This document shows, in pieces, positions 15,059 to 22,721 of a stretch of 31,056 nt of DNA (position 1 is the first letter of the stretch; each line of letters starts with the position of its first letter). The stretch spans positions 1 through 31,056 of the forward strand of contig CAZJHX010000129.1 of assembly GCA_964545715.1 (NCBI GenBank). The letters run 5' to 3'. The DNA comes from CAZJHX01 sp964545715 (lineage in GTDB: Bacteria; Myxococcota_A; UBA9042; GCA-2863065). The translations under genes and the position numbers were made by a program. Under the pieces are notes generated by a model. That model was not told where the DNA came from and searched no databases. It worked only from the letters and a program-made list of their open reading frames with translations.

Positions 15059-15116
15059 GACTGGGAAGACCCTCACCTATCGTTGTGGGAAGCGGTAGTG
15101 TGAGGGCCAGTCTTTT
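15059..15116 (+). terminator. Large hairpin with T tract downstream of tRNA-Cys
   Basis: GACTGG (15059-15064) pairs with CCAGTC (15107-15112), and CCCTCAC (15070-15076) pairs with GTGAGGG (15100-15106), separated by a five-base bulge on the 5' side and a 23-base loop. TTTT follows at 15113-15116, so it can stop the tRNA-Cys transcript about 100 bases after the gene. The stop codon of the converging minus-strand gene lies at its edge (15115-15117). The loop is long for a simple terminator. Confidence 0.6.
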
Positions 15117-15714
15117 ACAAGCTGCTGTCCGTAACCCGCCACGCATCATCCTGACGTTTATCGCGCCGTAGTGCTACCGGCACCGGGCTGCGCTGCGGAC
15201 ACTCCAAGAACACCTTCACGTTACGGTCGTCTCCGGTCAGCTCATCCGGCACGCGCCGGCCGATCGTGAACGACGTCGAGTCCGCCGGGTCCTGCAGATA
15301 GCGGTCCCGGTTCTTTCGCAGCGCCTTCCAGTTGAACTCTTTCAAGCTCGGGATGCTGCGCGGCGCGTCCGTCCGGTCGGTGTGCATCAGCTGCAGAAAG
15401 GCCTCGAAGCCTGCCTCGGTGTCGTCGTCGCCGGACGCCAGGAACAGCCCCACAATGACAGCCTCCGCCTCCTCAAAAAGCCGCTGAGACGCCGTCTTCT
15501 CCAACGGGATCACGTCCGCAAGCGGTGCGACTGCAGCGATGGCAGCGGCCTGTTTGGCGGCGGCAGGCACCGGCGGCGCCGCAGCTACCGGCGCGGCAGC
15601 CGGCGCCCCCTCTACAGCCTGAAGATTGAGTCCGGCGATCGTAGCTCGCAGCTCTCCGACCTCTGCGGTGAGGGCCTGGATCGCCTGCACGAGCGCGTCG
15701 TTGTTGTCGGTCAT
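15115..15714 (-). CDS. Unknown 199-residue protein with N-terminal coiled coil
   Basis: The ATG at 15714 begins a protein with three visible parts. Residues ~8-32 (ALVQAIQALTAEVGELRATI) form a short coiled-coil-type heptad helix. Residues ~36-68 are an Ala/Pro-rich flexible linker. The rest, from about residue 75, is a compact-looking mixed domain with EAEAVIVGLFLAS, FEAFLQLMHTDR, LKEFNWKALRKNRDRYL and a beta-rich end with FTIGRRVPDEL and VKVFLEC. There is no signal peptide or membrane segment. I do not recognise the family. No Shine-Dalgarno precedes the ATG, and the candidate promoter places transcription start almost at the ATG, so the mRNA may be leaderless. It is probably an independent unit between the S41 protease and tRNA-Cys. 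Confidence 0.78.
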   Translation of the reverse strand: MTDNNDALVQAIQALTAEVGELRATIAGLNLQAVEGAPAAAPVAAAPPVPAAAKQAAAIAAVAPLADVIPLEKTASQRLFEEAEAVIVGLFLASGDDDTEAGFEAFLQLMHTDRTDAPRSIPSLKEFNWKALRKNRDRYLQDPADSTSFTIGRRVPDELTGDDRNVKVFLECPQRSPVPVALRRDKRQDDAWRVTDSSL

Positions 15715-15720
15715 GGCGCC

Positions 15721-15749
15721 ACTATAGAGGGATGATGCGGGCGCGTCGA
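15721..15749 (-). promoter_or_regulatory. Candidate promoter giving a leaderless mRNA
   Basis: On the minus strand: -35 TCGACG (15749-15744), a 17-base spacer, -10 TATAGT (15726-15721, five of six consensus bases). Only six bases (GGCGCC) separate the -10 from the ATG at 15714, so transcription would begin at or next to the start codon. Confidence 0.5.
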
Positions 15750-15761
15750 GAGGCCGCGAAG

Positions 15762-17693
15762 TTAGCGGCTGGCGGCTTTCTCACGGGCGAGCAGATCCAC
15801 ATAGCACTCCATGTGGTCGGCGGCCTTCATCAGCTGGAAGTCGAACTTGATCTGCGGGCGCGGGTCGTTGGCGTGAATCTTCTCGGCGATGCCGCGCACC
15901 TCTGTGCACTCCGCCACGCGCGTGCTGATGTCGTGGTTGGGCGACTTGTACCTGGCGTTGATCGGCTTCAGGTGGCGGCTGAGGTTCTCCTCGCGGAAGC
16001 CCAGCGGCATCTTGGCGCCCACGTCCGGCGGCACGTCGAAGTCCGGGTTCACGCCCACGACCTGGATGGTGCGACCGCTCGGGCTGAAGTACCGCGCGAT
16101 GGTCAGCTTGATGTAGTAGTCCTTGCGCAGAATGGGGCTGAACAGCGTCTGCACGCTGGCCTTGCCGAAGGTGCGGTCGCCCAGCAGCAGCCCGCGACCG
16201 TTGTCCTGGATGGCGCTGGCCACAATCTCGCTGGCGCTGGCGCTGCCGTCGTTGACCAGGGTGATCAGCGGGATGTCCCAGCTGCCGGCGCGATGGGCCG
16301 TGTAGACCTCGTCGCGGCGGATGCGGTTCTTGACCTCAACGATCGTGCCCTGCGGCACGAACAGGTCGGCAACCTTGACGCCCTGCTGCAGCAAACCACC
16401 AGAGTTATTGCGAAGGTCGAAGATCAGGCCACGCAGGCGCTCGCCGTCATGCTTTTTGGCGTGCATGTCAGACAGCTCTGAGAACTTCTCTTTGATCTTG
16501 GCCGCCGTCGCCGGCACGAAGCCGTTGACCTTGATGTAGGCGATGCCGGCGTGGTGCGGCTCCAGCAGGCGGCCGGTCACGTTGACGATCTCGATGTGGG
16601 CGCGCGTGATCGGGAAGATGTGGTCGTCCGGGTCGCCCTCGCGACGCACCGTCAGCTTCACCACGGTACCCTTCTTGCCGCGGATGCGCTTGACGACCTT
16701 GTGCAGCGGGATGCCCTCGATGTCTTTGCCGTCGACCTTGATGATCACGTCACCGGCGCGCACGCCCGCTTTGTGAGCGGGGGGGCCGACGATGGGGCTC
16801 TCGACGATGGTGCGGTCATCGCGCTGGGTCAGAATCGCGCCGATCCCCTCAAACGAGCTGTCTGTGGTCTTGCGCGTCGACTCTTCCCACGCCTGCGCCG
16901 AGACCAGCGAGCTGTGCGGGTCCAAGCTGTACATGTAGCCCTGCGCGCCCGACACGTAGAACGGCTTCATGATCGGGTCACCGGGCGCCCGACCGTTCTT
17001 CGGACCCTTGGCCTTGCCCTTCTCCAGCTGGGTCTCGATGTGCTTCAGCACGCCCCGGAACTGCGGCTCGCCGAACTCGACCTTGGCCCACGCCTCTTCG
17101 AGATGGCGGCGTCGCGCCTCCGACTTGGCGCGCAGCGCGCGGATCTCGTCGTCGCTCAAGCGTTTCTTCGGCTTCTCTTTGGTCTTGTCGGCTTTGGGGA
17201 TCAGGTGGATGACGTAGGCGTCGCCCTTGCTGATGGAGTAGGACTTGCCGTCCAGCCGGCCCTCCTCATCCTCGTGACCCTTGCGCGCCTTAAAAAACGA
17301 CGCGGGTAGAATCTCGCGGGGCGGGTCCATCTCCAACAGCGCGAAGTTGGAGGCCTCGGCAAAAGCACGCGACTCATTGATATTGGCATCGATATAGTAC
17401 GTCTTGACGTACTCACGGACCTCTTCGAAGTTCGCGTAATTGAAGCGAATTGACGCCCAATAATCTTTCGGCTTGTCGTCGTCCGCGGCGATCTTGTCGC
17501 CCGCAGGCACGCGCCCGTCGGGGGTGACGGGACCGGCCAGCTCCGGCCCTGATTCGGCAAGTCGCGCCGAAGACTGGGTGGCAGGCTCGGCGGAAGCGGC
17601 TTCCTGTGGGGCTTTGGGAGCGTCCTTACTACAACCGGTCGCCAGCAGCGCAAGCACCGCGGCGGCCCAGAACACTCGATGTAGAACGTGCAA
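15762..17693 (-). CDS. S41-family C-terminal processing protease, lipoprotein
   Basis: The 643-residue protein begins with a lipoprotein signal (VFWAAAVLALLATGCSKD), so it should be anchored by Cys21 in a periplasmic membrane leaflet. An N-terminal region of ~230 residues, with a charged helical stretch (KEKPKKRLSDDEIRALRAK), resembles the lid/adapter part of Prc-type proteases. A PDZ domain follows (GIGAILTQRDDRTIVESPIV, then AGVRAGDVIIKVDGKDIEG), then the S41 core: GLIFDLRNNSGGLL, LVNDGSASASEIVASAIQ with the catalytic serine, and DRTFGKASVQ with the catalytic lysine. It is predicted to be active and to cleave periplasmic proteins at their C-termini. The start is TTG 17693, supported by AGGGGG eight bases upstream and a promoter just beyond (17719-17747). 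Confidence 0.95.
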   Translation of the reverse strand: MHVLHRVFWAAAVLALLATGCSKDAPKAPQEAASAEPATQSSARLAESGPELAGPVTPDGRVPAGDKIAADDDKPKDYWASIRFNYANFEEVREYVKTYYIDANINESRAFAEASNFALLEMDPPREILPASFFKARKGHEDEEGRLDGKSYSISKGDAYVIHLIPKADKTKEKPKKRLSDDEIRALRAKSEARRRHLEEAWAKVEFGEPQFRGVLKHIETQLEKGKAKGPKNGRAPGDPIMKPFYVSGAQGYMYSLDPHSSLVSAQAWEESTRKTTDSSFEGIGAILTQRDDRTIVESPIVGPPAHKAGVRAGDVIIKVDGKDIEGIPLHKVVKRIRGKKGTVVKLTVRREGDPDDHIFPITRAHIEIVNVTGRLLEPHHAGIAYIKVNGFVPATAAKIKEKFSELSDMHAKKHDGERLRGLIFDLRNNSGGLLQQGVKVADLFVPQGTIVEVKNRIRRDEVYTAHRAGSWDIPLITLVNDGSASASEIVASAIQDNGRGLLLGDRTFGKASVQTLFSPILRKDYYIKLTIARYFSPSGRTIQVVGVNPDFDVPPDVGAKMPLGFREENLSRHLKPINARYKSPNHDISTRVAECTEVRGIAEKIHANDPRPQIKFDFQLMKAADHMECYVDLLAREKAASR

Positions 17694-17718
17694 GCAAAGC
17701 CCCCTGTTTCAGCTTCTG

Positions 17719-17747
17719 AAGTGTAGGCACTGACCCCGACACCGTCA
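17719..17747 (-). promoter_or_regulatory. Promoter of the S41 protease gene
   Basis: On the minus strand: -35 TTGACG (17747-17742), a 17-base spacer, -10 TACACT (17724-17719). The expected start of transcription is near 17712, giving a leader of about 19 bases that contains the AGGGGG ribosome binding site before TTG 17693. Confidence 0.7.
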
Positions 17748-17805
17748 ATTGATCCGGTTCGGCAGCCTCAGGACAATAATCAAGCGTTTAGAAGATCTAT
17801 TTCAT

Positions 17806-19533
17806 CTAAGTCGCCAACTGACTCGCATGTAGCTCGGCATAACGACCGCCCTGAGCGAGCAGGCCCTCATGCGTCCCGCGCTCAACAATACGTCCGCGCT
17901 CCATAACAAGGATCAGATCCGCCGCCCGAATCGTGCTCAGCCGGTGCGCGACAACCACCACCGTCTTCAGCGCCAGGATCCGCCCGATCGCCGCCTGGAT
18001 CAGGGCCTCGGTCGCGGGGTCCACGCTTGCGGTCGCCTCGTCCAGCACCACCACCGCCGGCTCGCTGCACATCGCCCGCGCAAACGACAACAGCTGCGCC
18101 TGGCCCGCCGACAGTCGCCCGCCGCGCTCGCCAACCTCGGACGCATAGCCGTCGGGCAGGGCGGACACGAAATCGTGCGCCTGGACCAGCTTGGCCGCCG
18201 CCTCCATACGCTCGTGGGTGACGGTCCCATCCCCCATCGACAGGTTGAACGCCACGCTGCCCGAGAACAAAAAGACATCCTGATGCACCACGGAGATCGC
18301 GCGACGCAGCGCCAGCGCCTCCAAATCCTGCACCTCCACGCCGTCGATCGTCAGCGAGCCTTCATAACCGTCGTAGGCCCGAGTCAAAAGCCGGCACACC
18401 GTGCTCTTGCCGGCACCGGTCGAGCCGACGATGGCCACGACGCTGCCGGGCTCCACGTTGAAGCTCACGCCGTCCAACACCATGGAGTCCGTCTGCGGGT
18501 ACGTGAAGCGCACGTCCTCAAACCGAATGGCGCCCCGCGGCTGCTCGATGACCTGCGCCCCCTTGGACACCTCTTCGTGGGTGTCCAGCAGCCCGAAGAT
18601 CCGCTCCAGCGCCGCAAACGATCGCTGCATGGTGGCGTACTTGCCCGAGAACTCCTTGATGGGCACCAACGCCTTCTGCACGTACTCCACAAACGTGACC
18701 AGCAGCCCGGGTGTGATCGTCCCCGACAGCACCTGGGCCCCGCCAAACCACACCACCGCGCCGATGCAGATGCTCGACAGCCCGTCCATCACCGCGTACA
18801 GCCCGGCGTCGAAGAAGTTGGAGCGATGATAGGTCGACCGCGCCTCCCGGTTGATGGCGGTGAACTCCTCGGCAGTCTTGTCCTGCCGATCCGCCAGCTG
18901 CACCACCTCCACGCCGGCGGTGTGCTCGGCCATGAACCCGTTCAGCTTGGCCACGAGCACCCGGATCTGCACGCTCAGGTCCCGCAGATGCTTCCGGAAG
19001 AAGTTCACCACGAGCACGATCACCGGCAGCACGCAGAAGGCGCCCAGCGTCAGCAGCCAGTTGAGCGAGAACATGTAGCCCACGATGCCGATCAGCCGCG
19101 CCGCATCCCCGAGAATGCCGACCACGCCCATCGTGAAGGACTCCCCCAGCGCCTCGACATCCGAGGTGGTGCGACTGAGCAGCCGTCCTGTGGGTCGGCG
19201 ATCGAAGAACCACTGGCCCTGCCCCATCACGTGCCGGTAGATGTCCCGGCGCAGCGCCCCGGTCGCGCGCGTGCCCGCCGAGACCAGTAGATAGGCCTGG
19301 CAGGCGCCCAGCACGTACTCCACCAGCACGACCGCCAGAAACGCCAGCGCCGCCCAGCCCAGCCCGGTGACGTCGTTGGCGAGCATGTATTTGTCGATCG
19401 CGAGCCCGAGGATGCGCGGCTGAGCCACACCGCACGCCGCCACCAGCGGCACCAGAAACACGGACAACGCGATCCGGCGCTTCCACGGCGCCATCCACCC
19501 GAAAAACCGCAGCAGCAGCTGGCGCTCAGACAT
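17806..19533 (-). CDS. ABC exporter half-transporter, catalytic-site Walker B subunit
   Basis: A 575-residue type IV ABC exporter half: six-helix membrane domain, then nucleotide-binding domain. NBD motifs are Walker A VGSTGAGKST, signature LSAGQ (instead of LSGGQ), Walker B VVVLDEATASVDP with the catalytic Glu, and H-loop VVVAHRLST. The start is ATG 19533, preceded by GAGGAG; it overlaps the stop of the upstream half-transporter by eight bases, so the two are made together. An upstream in-frame ATG at 19632 would lie 100 bases inside the partner gene. The altered signature matches the altered Walker B in the partner: together they make one degenerate and one consensus ATP site, as in heterodimeric exporters such as TM287/288 or BmrCD. 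The substrate is not predictable; drugs, lipids or peptides are all possible. Confidence 0.95.
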   Translation of the reverse strand: MSERQLLLRFFGWMAPWKRRIALSVFLVPLVAACGVAQPRILGLAIDKYMLANDVTGLGWAALAFLAVVLVEYVLGACQAYLLVSAGTRATGALRRDIYRHVMGQGQWFFDRRPTGRLLSRTTSDVEALGESFTMGVVGILGDAARLIGIVGYMFSLNWLLTLGAFCVLPVIVLVVNFFRKHLRDLSVQIRVLVAKLNGFMAEHTAGVEVVQLADRQDKTAEEFTAINREARSTYHRSNFFDAGLYAVMDGLSSICIGAVVWFGGAQVLSGTITPGLLVTFVEYVQKALVPIKEFSGKYATMQRSFAALERIFGLLDTHEEVSKGAQVIEQPRGAIRFEDVRFTYPQTDSMVLDGVSFNVEPGSVVAIVGSTGAGKSTVCRLLTRAYDGYEGSLTIDGVEVQDLEALALRRAISVVHQDVFLFSGSVAFNLSMGDGTVTHERMEAAAKLVQAHDFVSALPDGYASEVGERGGRLSAGQAQLLSFARAMCSEPAVVVLDEATASVDPATEALIQAAIGRILALKTVVVVAHRLSTIRAADLILVMERGRIVERGTHEGLLAQGGRYAELHASQLAT

Positions 19534-21280
19534 GGGCCGGCTCCTCTGCAGCGTGCTTCTCGGCCTCTTCTTCCCGGCGCCAGGCGTCCGCATATGGACC
19601 ACCTCGCCGCAGAAGCTCCTCGTGCGTCCCAACGTCCAGCACGCGTCCCTCGGCCAGCACCAGGATCCGCTCCGCGTGCTTGAGCGCAGAGATCCGGTGG
19701 CTCACGATCACCGTCGTACGCGGTTGATCGCCCCGATAGATCGCCGAGATAAGGCGCTGCTCCGTGTCGTGATCCACCGCCGACAGCGCATCGTCCAAGA
19801 TCATCAGCCGCGACGGCCGATAAAACGCCCTGGCCAACGCGGTGCGCTGGCGCTGTCCACCGCTGAGCGTCACGCCGCGCTCGCCCACCACCGTCTGCAG
19901 CCCGTCCGACAGCGCATCCAAATCCGACGTCAAGCTGGCGTCCGCGACGGCCCGGTCCACCGCCGCCTCATCCAGGTCCCCCTGGCCGGTAAACGCCACG
20001 TTCTCCGCCAGCGTCCGACTGAACAGGTACGGCTTCTGCGCGACCAGCGCCATCGACTGGTGCAGCGACGACGCAGGCACGTCTCGAATATCGACGCCGC
20101 CCAGAAAGATCGTGCCCGGCGGCGGCAGCTCCAGCCGCGACAACAGCCGCACCAGCGTGGTCTTGCCGCAGCCCGTCGCGCCAAAAACCCCGAGCGTCTC
20201 GCCCGCGCCAAGCGTGACCGACACCTCGCTCAGCGCCGGCTCGATCCCCGTCGCCGGGTACGTGAACGTGAGGTTGCGCACCTCCAGCGACAGCGGACCA
20301 TCCGGCAGCGCCGCCTTGACCTCCGGGTCGTCGGGCGACGTCTCCAGCACGTCAAAGATGCGCGTCAGCGAGATTTGACCGCGCTGAATGACGTTGATCA
20401 CCCAGCCCATCATCATCAGCGTCGTCACGATGTTGGCCACGTACACCGCAAAGGCGGACACTGCGCCGAAATGCAGCGTGCCGGCCGCAACCATGCGTCC
20501 GCCGAAGTACAGCAACACGAGAATGCCCAGGTTGCCCACCACCACGACCACCGGCAGCAGGAAGGTGCGCACGAACGCGATGCTCACAAGCAGGTCCACA
20601 TACTTGTTGTTGCGATTGTCGAAGCGCCCAAGCAGCGCGTCCTCGGCGCCGTATGACTGCACCACGCGCACGCCGTTGAAGCTCTCCAACACCTCGGCGC
20701 TCAGCAGCGACAGTTCCTCCTGAGCGGCGCGCATGTGCGTCATCATGGCCAGCACGCCGACGCGCATGACAAACAGCGAGAGCAGCAGCGGCACCACGCA
20801 ACCCAGGGTCAGCTCCCAGCTGATCTGGACCATCATGTAGAGGTTCAGCGGAAGGGCGAACAGCACATTGATGACCTGCAACCCGGCAAACCCGACGAGC
20901 ACGCGCACGAACTGGATATCGTTGCTGCCGCGGCTGAGCAGGTCGCCCAGCGGCATACGGCGGAAAAACGGCGCGCGCATGCGCAGCAGGTGCCGAAAGT
21001 AGTCGTTGCGCACCAGAAACTCGGCTTCGCGTCCCGGGATGAAGATCAGCATGCGGCTGGTCGTGCGCACGATGATCAACCCCAGCGCAGCGCCGAAGAT
21101 CATGGCGACCCACTTCTCGACGTTTCCGTCGCCGGTGACCGGATCGACGGACGCAAGCGCGTTCTGCAGGAATCTGGGTACGGCCACGCTGAGCGCATTG
21201 GTGCAGAAGAGCGCGATCAGGCCCGCGACGTACCATCGCTTGAACCGCAGCGCGTAAAGCCGCAGAAACTTGAGAATCAC
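19526..21280 (-). CDS. ABC exporter half-transporter, degenerate-site Walker B subunit
   Basis: The 584-residue partner of the downstream half-transporter. It has an N-terminal six-helix membrane domain (first helix GLIALFCTNALSVAVP) and an NBD with Walker A FGATGCGKTT, a consensus signature LSGGQRQRTALARAF, Walker B LMILDDALSAVD in which Asp replaces the catalytic Glu, and H-loop VIVSHRISAL. DDALSAVD is the usual form for the non-catalytic half of MdlA/YheI-type heterodimers. The start is taken as GTG 21280, which has only a poor ribosome binding site. A seven-codon frame (ATG 21300 to TGA 21277-21279, MKVSLCW) ends over this GTG, so initiation may depend on coupling, or the N-terminus may be misread. 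A candidate promoter lies at 21318-21346. Confidence 0.93.
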   Translation of the reverse strand: MILKFLRLYALRFKRWYVAGLIALFCTNALSVAVPRFLQNALASVDPVTGDGNVEKWVAMIFGAALGLIIVRTTSRMLIFIPGREAEFLVRNDYFRHLLRMRAPFFRRMPLGDLLSRGSNDIQFVRVLVGFAGLQVINVLFALPLNLYMMVQISWELTLGCVVPLLLSLFVMRVGVLAMMTHMRAAQEELSLLSAEVLESFNGVRVVQSYGAEDALLGRFDNRNNKYVDLLVSIAFVRTFLLPVVVVVGNLGILVLLYFGGRMVAAGTLHFGAVSAFAVYVANIVTTLMMMGWVINVIQRGQISLTRIFDVLETSPDDPEVKAALPDGPLSLEVRNLTFTYPATGIEPALSEVSVTLGAGETLGVFGATGCGKTTLVRLLSRLELPPPGTIFLGGVDIRDVPASSLHQSMALVAQKPYLFSRTLAENVAFTGQGDLDEAAVDRAVADASLTSDLDALSDGLQTVVGERGVTLSGGQRQRTALARAFYRPSRLMILDDALSAVDHDTEQRLISAIYRGDQPRTTVIVSHRISALKHAERILVLAEGRVLDVGTHEELLRRGGPYADAWRREEEAEKHAAEEPAHV

Positions 21281-21317
21281 CAGCAGAGCGACACCTTCAT
21301 GGCCAGCGCGTGAGCAC

Positions 21318-21346
21318 CCTATACAACCACAAGGCGCTCAAGTCAT
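21318..21346 (-). promoter_or_regulatory. Candidate promoter of the ABC exporter operon
   Basis: On the minus strand: -35 ATGACT (21346-21341), a 17-base spacer, -10 TATAGG (21323-21318). Four of six bases match consensus at each hexamer. The predicted start near 21311 lies about 30 bases before GTG 21280. Confidence 0.4.
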
Positions 21347-21407
21347 GGGCGCGTAATGCCGATTCGTGAAAAATGGGGTCTGGACGGCCCGTCGTAAGGG
21401 CACACGG

Positions 21408-21731
21408 ATGAGCCCGAGAGCAAAAACAGCGCTGGTCCTGGACAAGGATCCGCTCGCGCTGATGGCCCGCATGGCCACACGGTGCGGCTACGACGTGCAC
21501 ACCGCCACAGACGGTGACGACGCGGTCGCGCGCCTGAATCGCACACGCTATACGGTGATCGTCCTGGACGCCGACTACTTTCCGGTCCTGCTCTCATGTC
21601 TGAAGGCCGCGTCAGGCGACACGCCGATCCTGGTGGTCGGCACGGACATCCAAGACGCCTCCGACCCCCTGCCCAAGCCCTTCACCACCGCCGATTTTTG
21701 CGCCGCTCTGACGCGCGCTACCACAGATTGA
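21408..21731 (+). CDS. Single-domain response regulator (receiver)
   Basis: A 107-residue protein that consists of one CheY-like receiver domain with no output domain. D54 in VIVLDADYF is the likely phosphoacceptor, T79 in ILVVGTD and K90 in PLPKPF are the switch Thr and conserved Lys. In the acidic pocket the usual Asp pair is D12 followed by K13 (LVLDKDP), so metal binding may be altered. I prefer ATG 21408, seven bases after TAAGGG, over an in-frame GTG at 21366. It is divergent from the ABC exporter, and its 3' end overlaps the converging gene by 14 bases. No histidine kinase is encoded in the window. It could relay phosphate between other proteins or act by binding a partner. Confidence 0.8.
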   Translation: MSPRAKTALVLDKDPLALMARMATRCGYDVHTATDGDDAVARLNRTRYTVIVLDADYFPVLLSCLKAASGDTPILVVGTDIQDASDPLPKPFTTADFCAALTRATTD

Positions 21732-22698
21732 CGGGGTCCCGGAACGGGTCGGTCATCTCGTAGTTACCCAGCTCGGCCTCGAAGATCCGCAGCACGCGGC
21801 GCGGCTCTTTCTGCGTGTTCAAGATGTCCAGCTCGTCGCGCGTCATGCCGATCATCGTGTGAAAGCGACCCCAGGCGCCGTCCGCCAGCGGGTACGGGCT
21901 CTCCAGGTAACGCGACTCAGCGATGATGAAGCCCTCGCATGTCCCACCGCGCCACAGCGGCTTGTTGTAGTCGATCCAGTCCGGATCCTTGAACGGCCGC
22001 TCGTCGTTGGCCACCTGACGCAGCGCCATGGCCAATACGCCGATATGCATCTGACCGGCCGCGCCCGCGTGGTCTGTCAACAGCAGCAGCTCGTGCCCGG
22101 CGCCCGTCACCTGCCGCTGCTCGCTGGCCGGCGGTCGCAGCGGAGTGGCCGGATCGGTCAAGCCGACGCTGACCGCAAAATGCAGCCCCTCGGACGTGAC
22201 GCCCGCCTCGATGCGGAAGTGCCGCATGTCGTACGGCCCCGGATCGCGCGAGTTGAACACTGAGAACACCTGACGGTCCGGTGACAGCTGCGTGTCCAGC
22301 ACCATCTGACGGGTCATCTCAAACGAGCCGCCCTGCTGACCGACGCCGCCGGGCCCCAGCTGCGTATTGCCGTCAGCGATGCCCAGAATCATCATGACCT
22401 GGCGCGCCAGGGCCTCGTCCGTGCCTGTGATGTCCGGCGGATCGTTGCACGCGCCGCCGTTGGCCACCGATCGCAGCGAGTCCGGCGTGAACTCCAGCCG
22501 ACACGGCACGTCGTTCAGCGAGGGATCGTCAGCGTGAAACTGCTGCAGCCCGAGGCCGCCATCCGCCGAAAACGTCAGCACCACCGCCGTCGCCGGGTCG
22601 TCCTGAAAGGCGATCCGGACGGCGCGCTGAAAGAAGCTGCGCGACACCGTGTTGTCGATGATGCGCTGCGCCAGTGCATTCGCCACCTGTGCGTCCAT
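21718..22698 (-). CDS. Unknown 326-residue protein, possibly SUFU-like C-terminus
   Basis: The ATG at 22698 starts a soluble protein without signal peptide or membrane helix. Near the C-terminus, GRFHTMIGMTRDELDILNTQ, then a helix (RRVLRIFEAE) and MTDPFRDPVNLW recall the end of bacterial Suppressor-of-fused (SUFU)-like domains, where a gI...EL segment is followed by a helix and an xTDPxR motif. That is a weak pattern match. The middle has long beta-like stretches (GLHFAVSVGLTD, HELLLLTDH). Bacterial SUFU-like proteins often act as immunity proteins of polymorphic toxins, but no toxin gene is present here, so I assign no role. It is divergent from the YkgJ-type gene with only 23 bases between start codons and converges on the receiver gene. 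Confidence 0.75.
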   Translation of the reverse strand: MDAQVANALAQRIIDNTVSRSFFQRAVRIAFQDDPATAVVLTFSADGGLGLQQFHADDPSLNDVPCRLEFTPDSLRSVANGGACNDPPDITGTDEALARQVMMILGIADGNTQLGPGGVGQQGGSFEMTRQMVLDTQLSPDRQVFSVFNSRDPGPYDMRHFRIEAGVTSEGLHFAVSVGLTDPATPLRPPASEQRQVTGAGHELLLLTDHAGAAGQMHIGVLAMALRQVANDERPFKDPDWIDYNKPLWRGGTCEGFIIAESRYLESPYPLADGAWGRFHTMIGMTRDELDILNTQKEPRRVLRIFEAELGNYEMTDPFRDPVNLW

Positions 22699-22721
22699 GC
22701 GAACTACGCTAGCATATCGCG

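Noticed and set aside
17869..19290. 473-codon plus-strand open frame opposite the ABC transporter
   Set aside because: Antisense to recognisable NBD motifs; His/Arg/Gln-rich translation is a shadow.
21366..21731. GTG 21366 as start of the receiver protein
   Set aside because: It adds a basic, non-conserved tail and lacks a ribosome binding site; ATG 21408 has TAAGGG at good spacing and fits receiver length.
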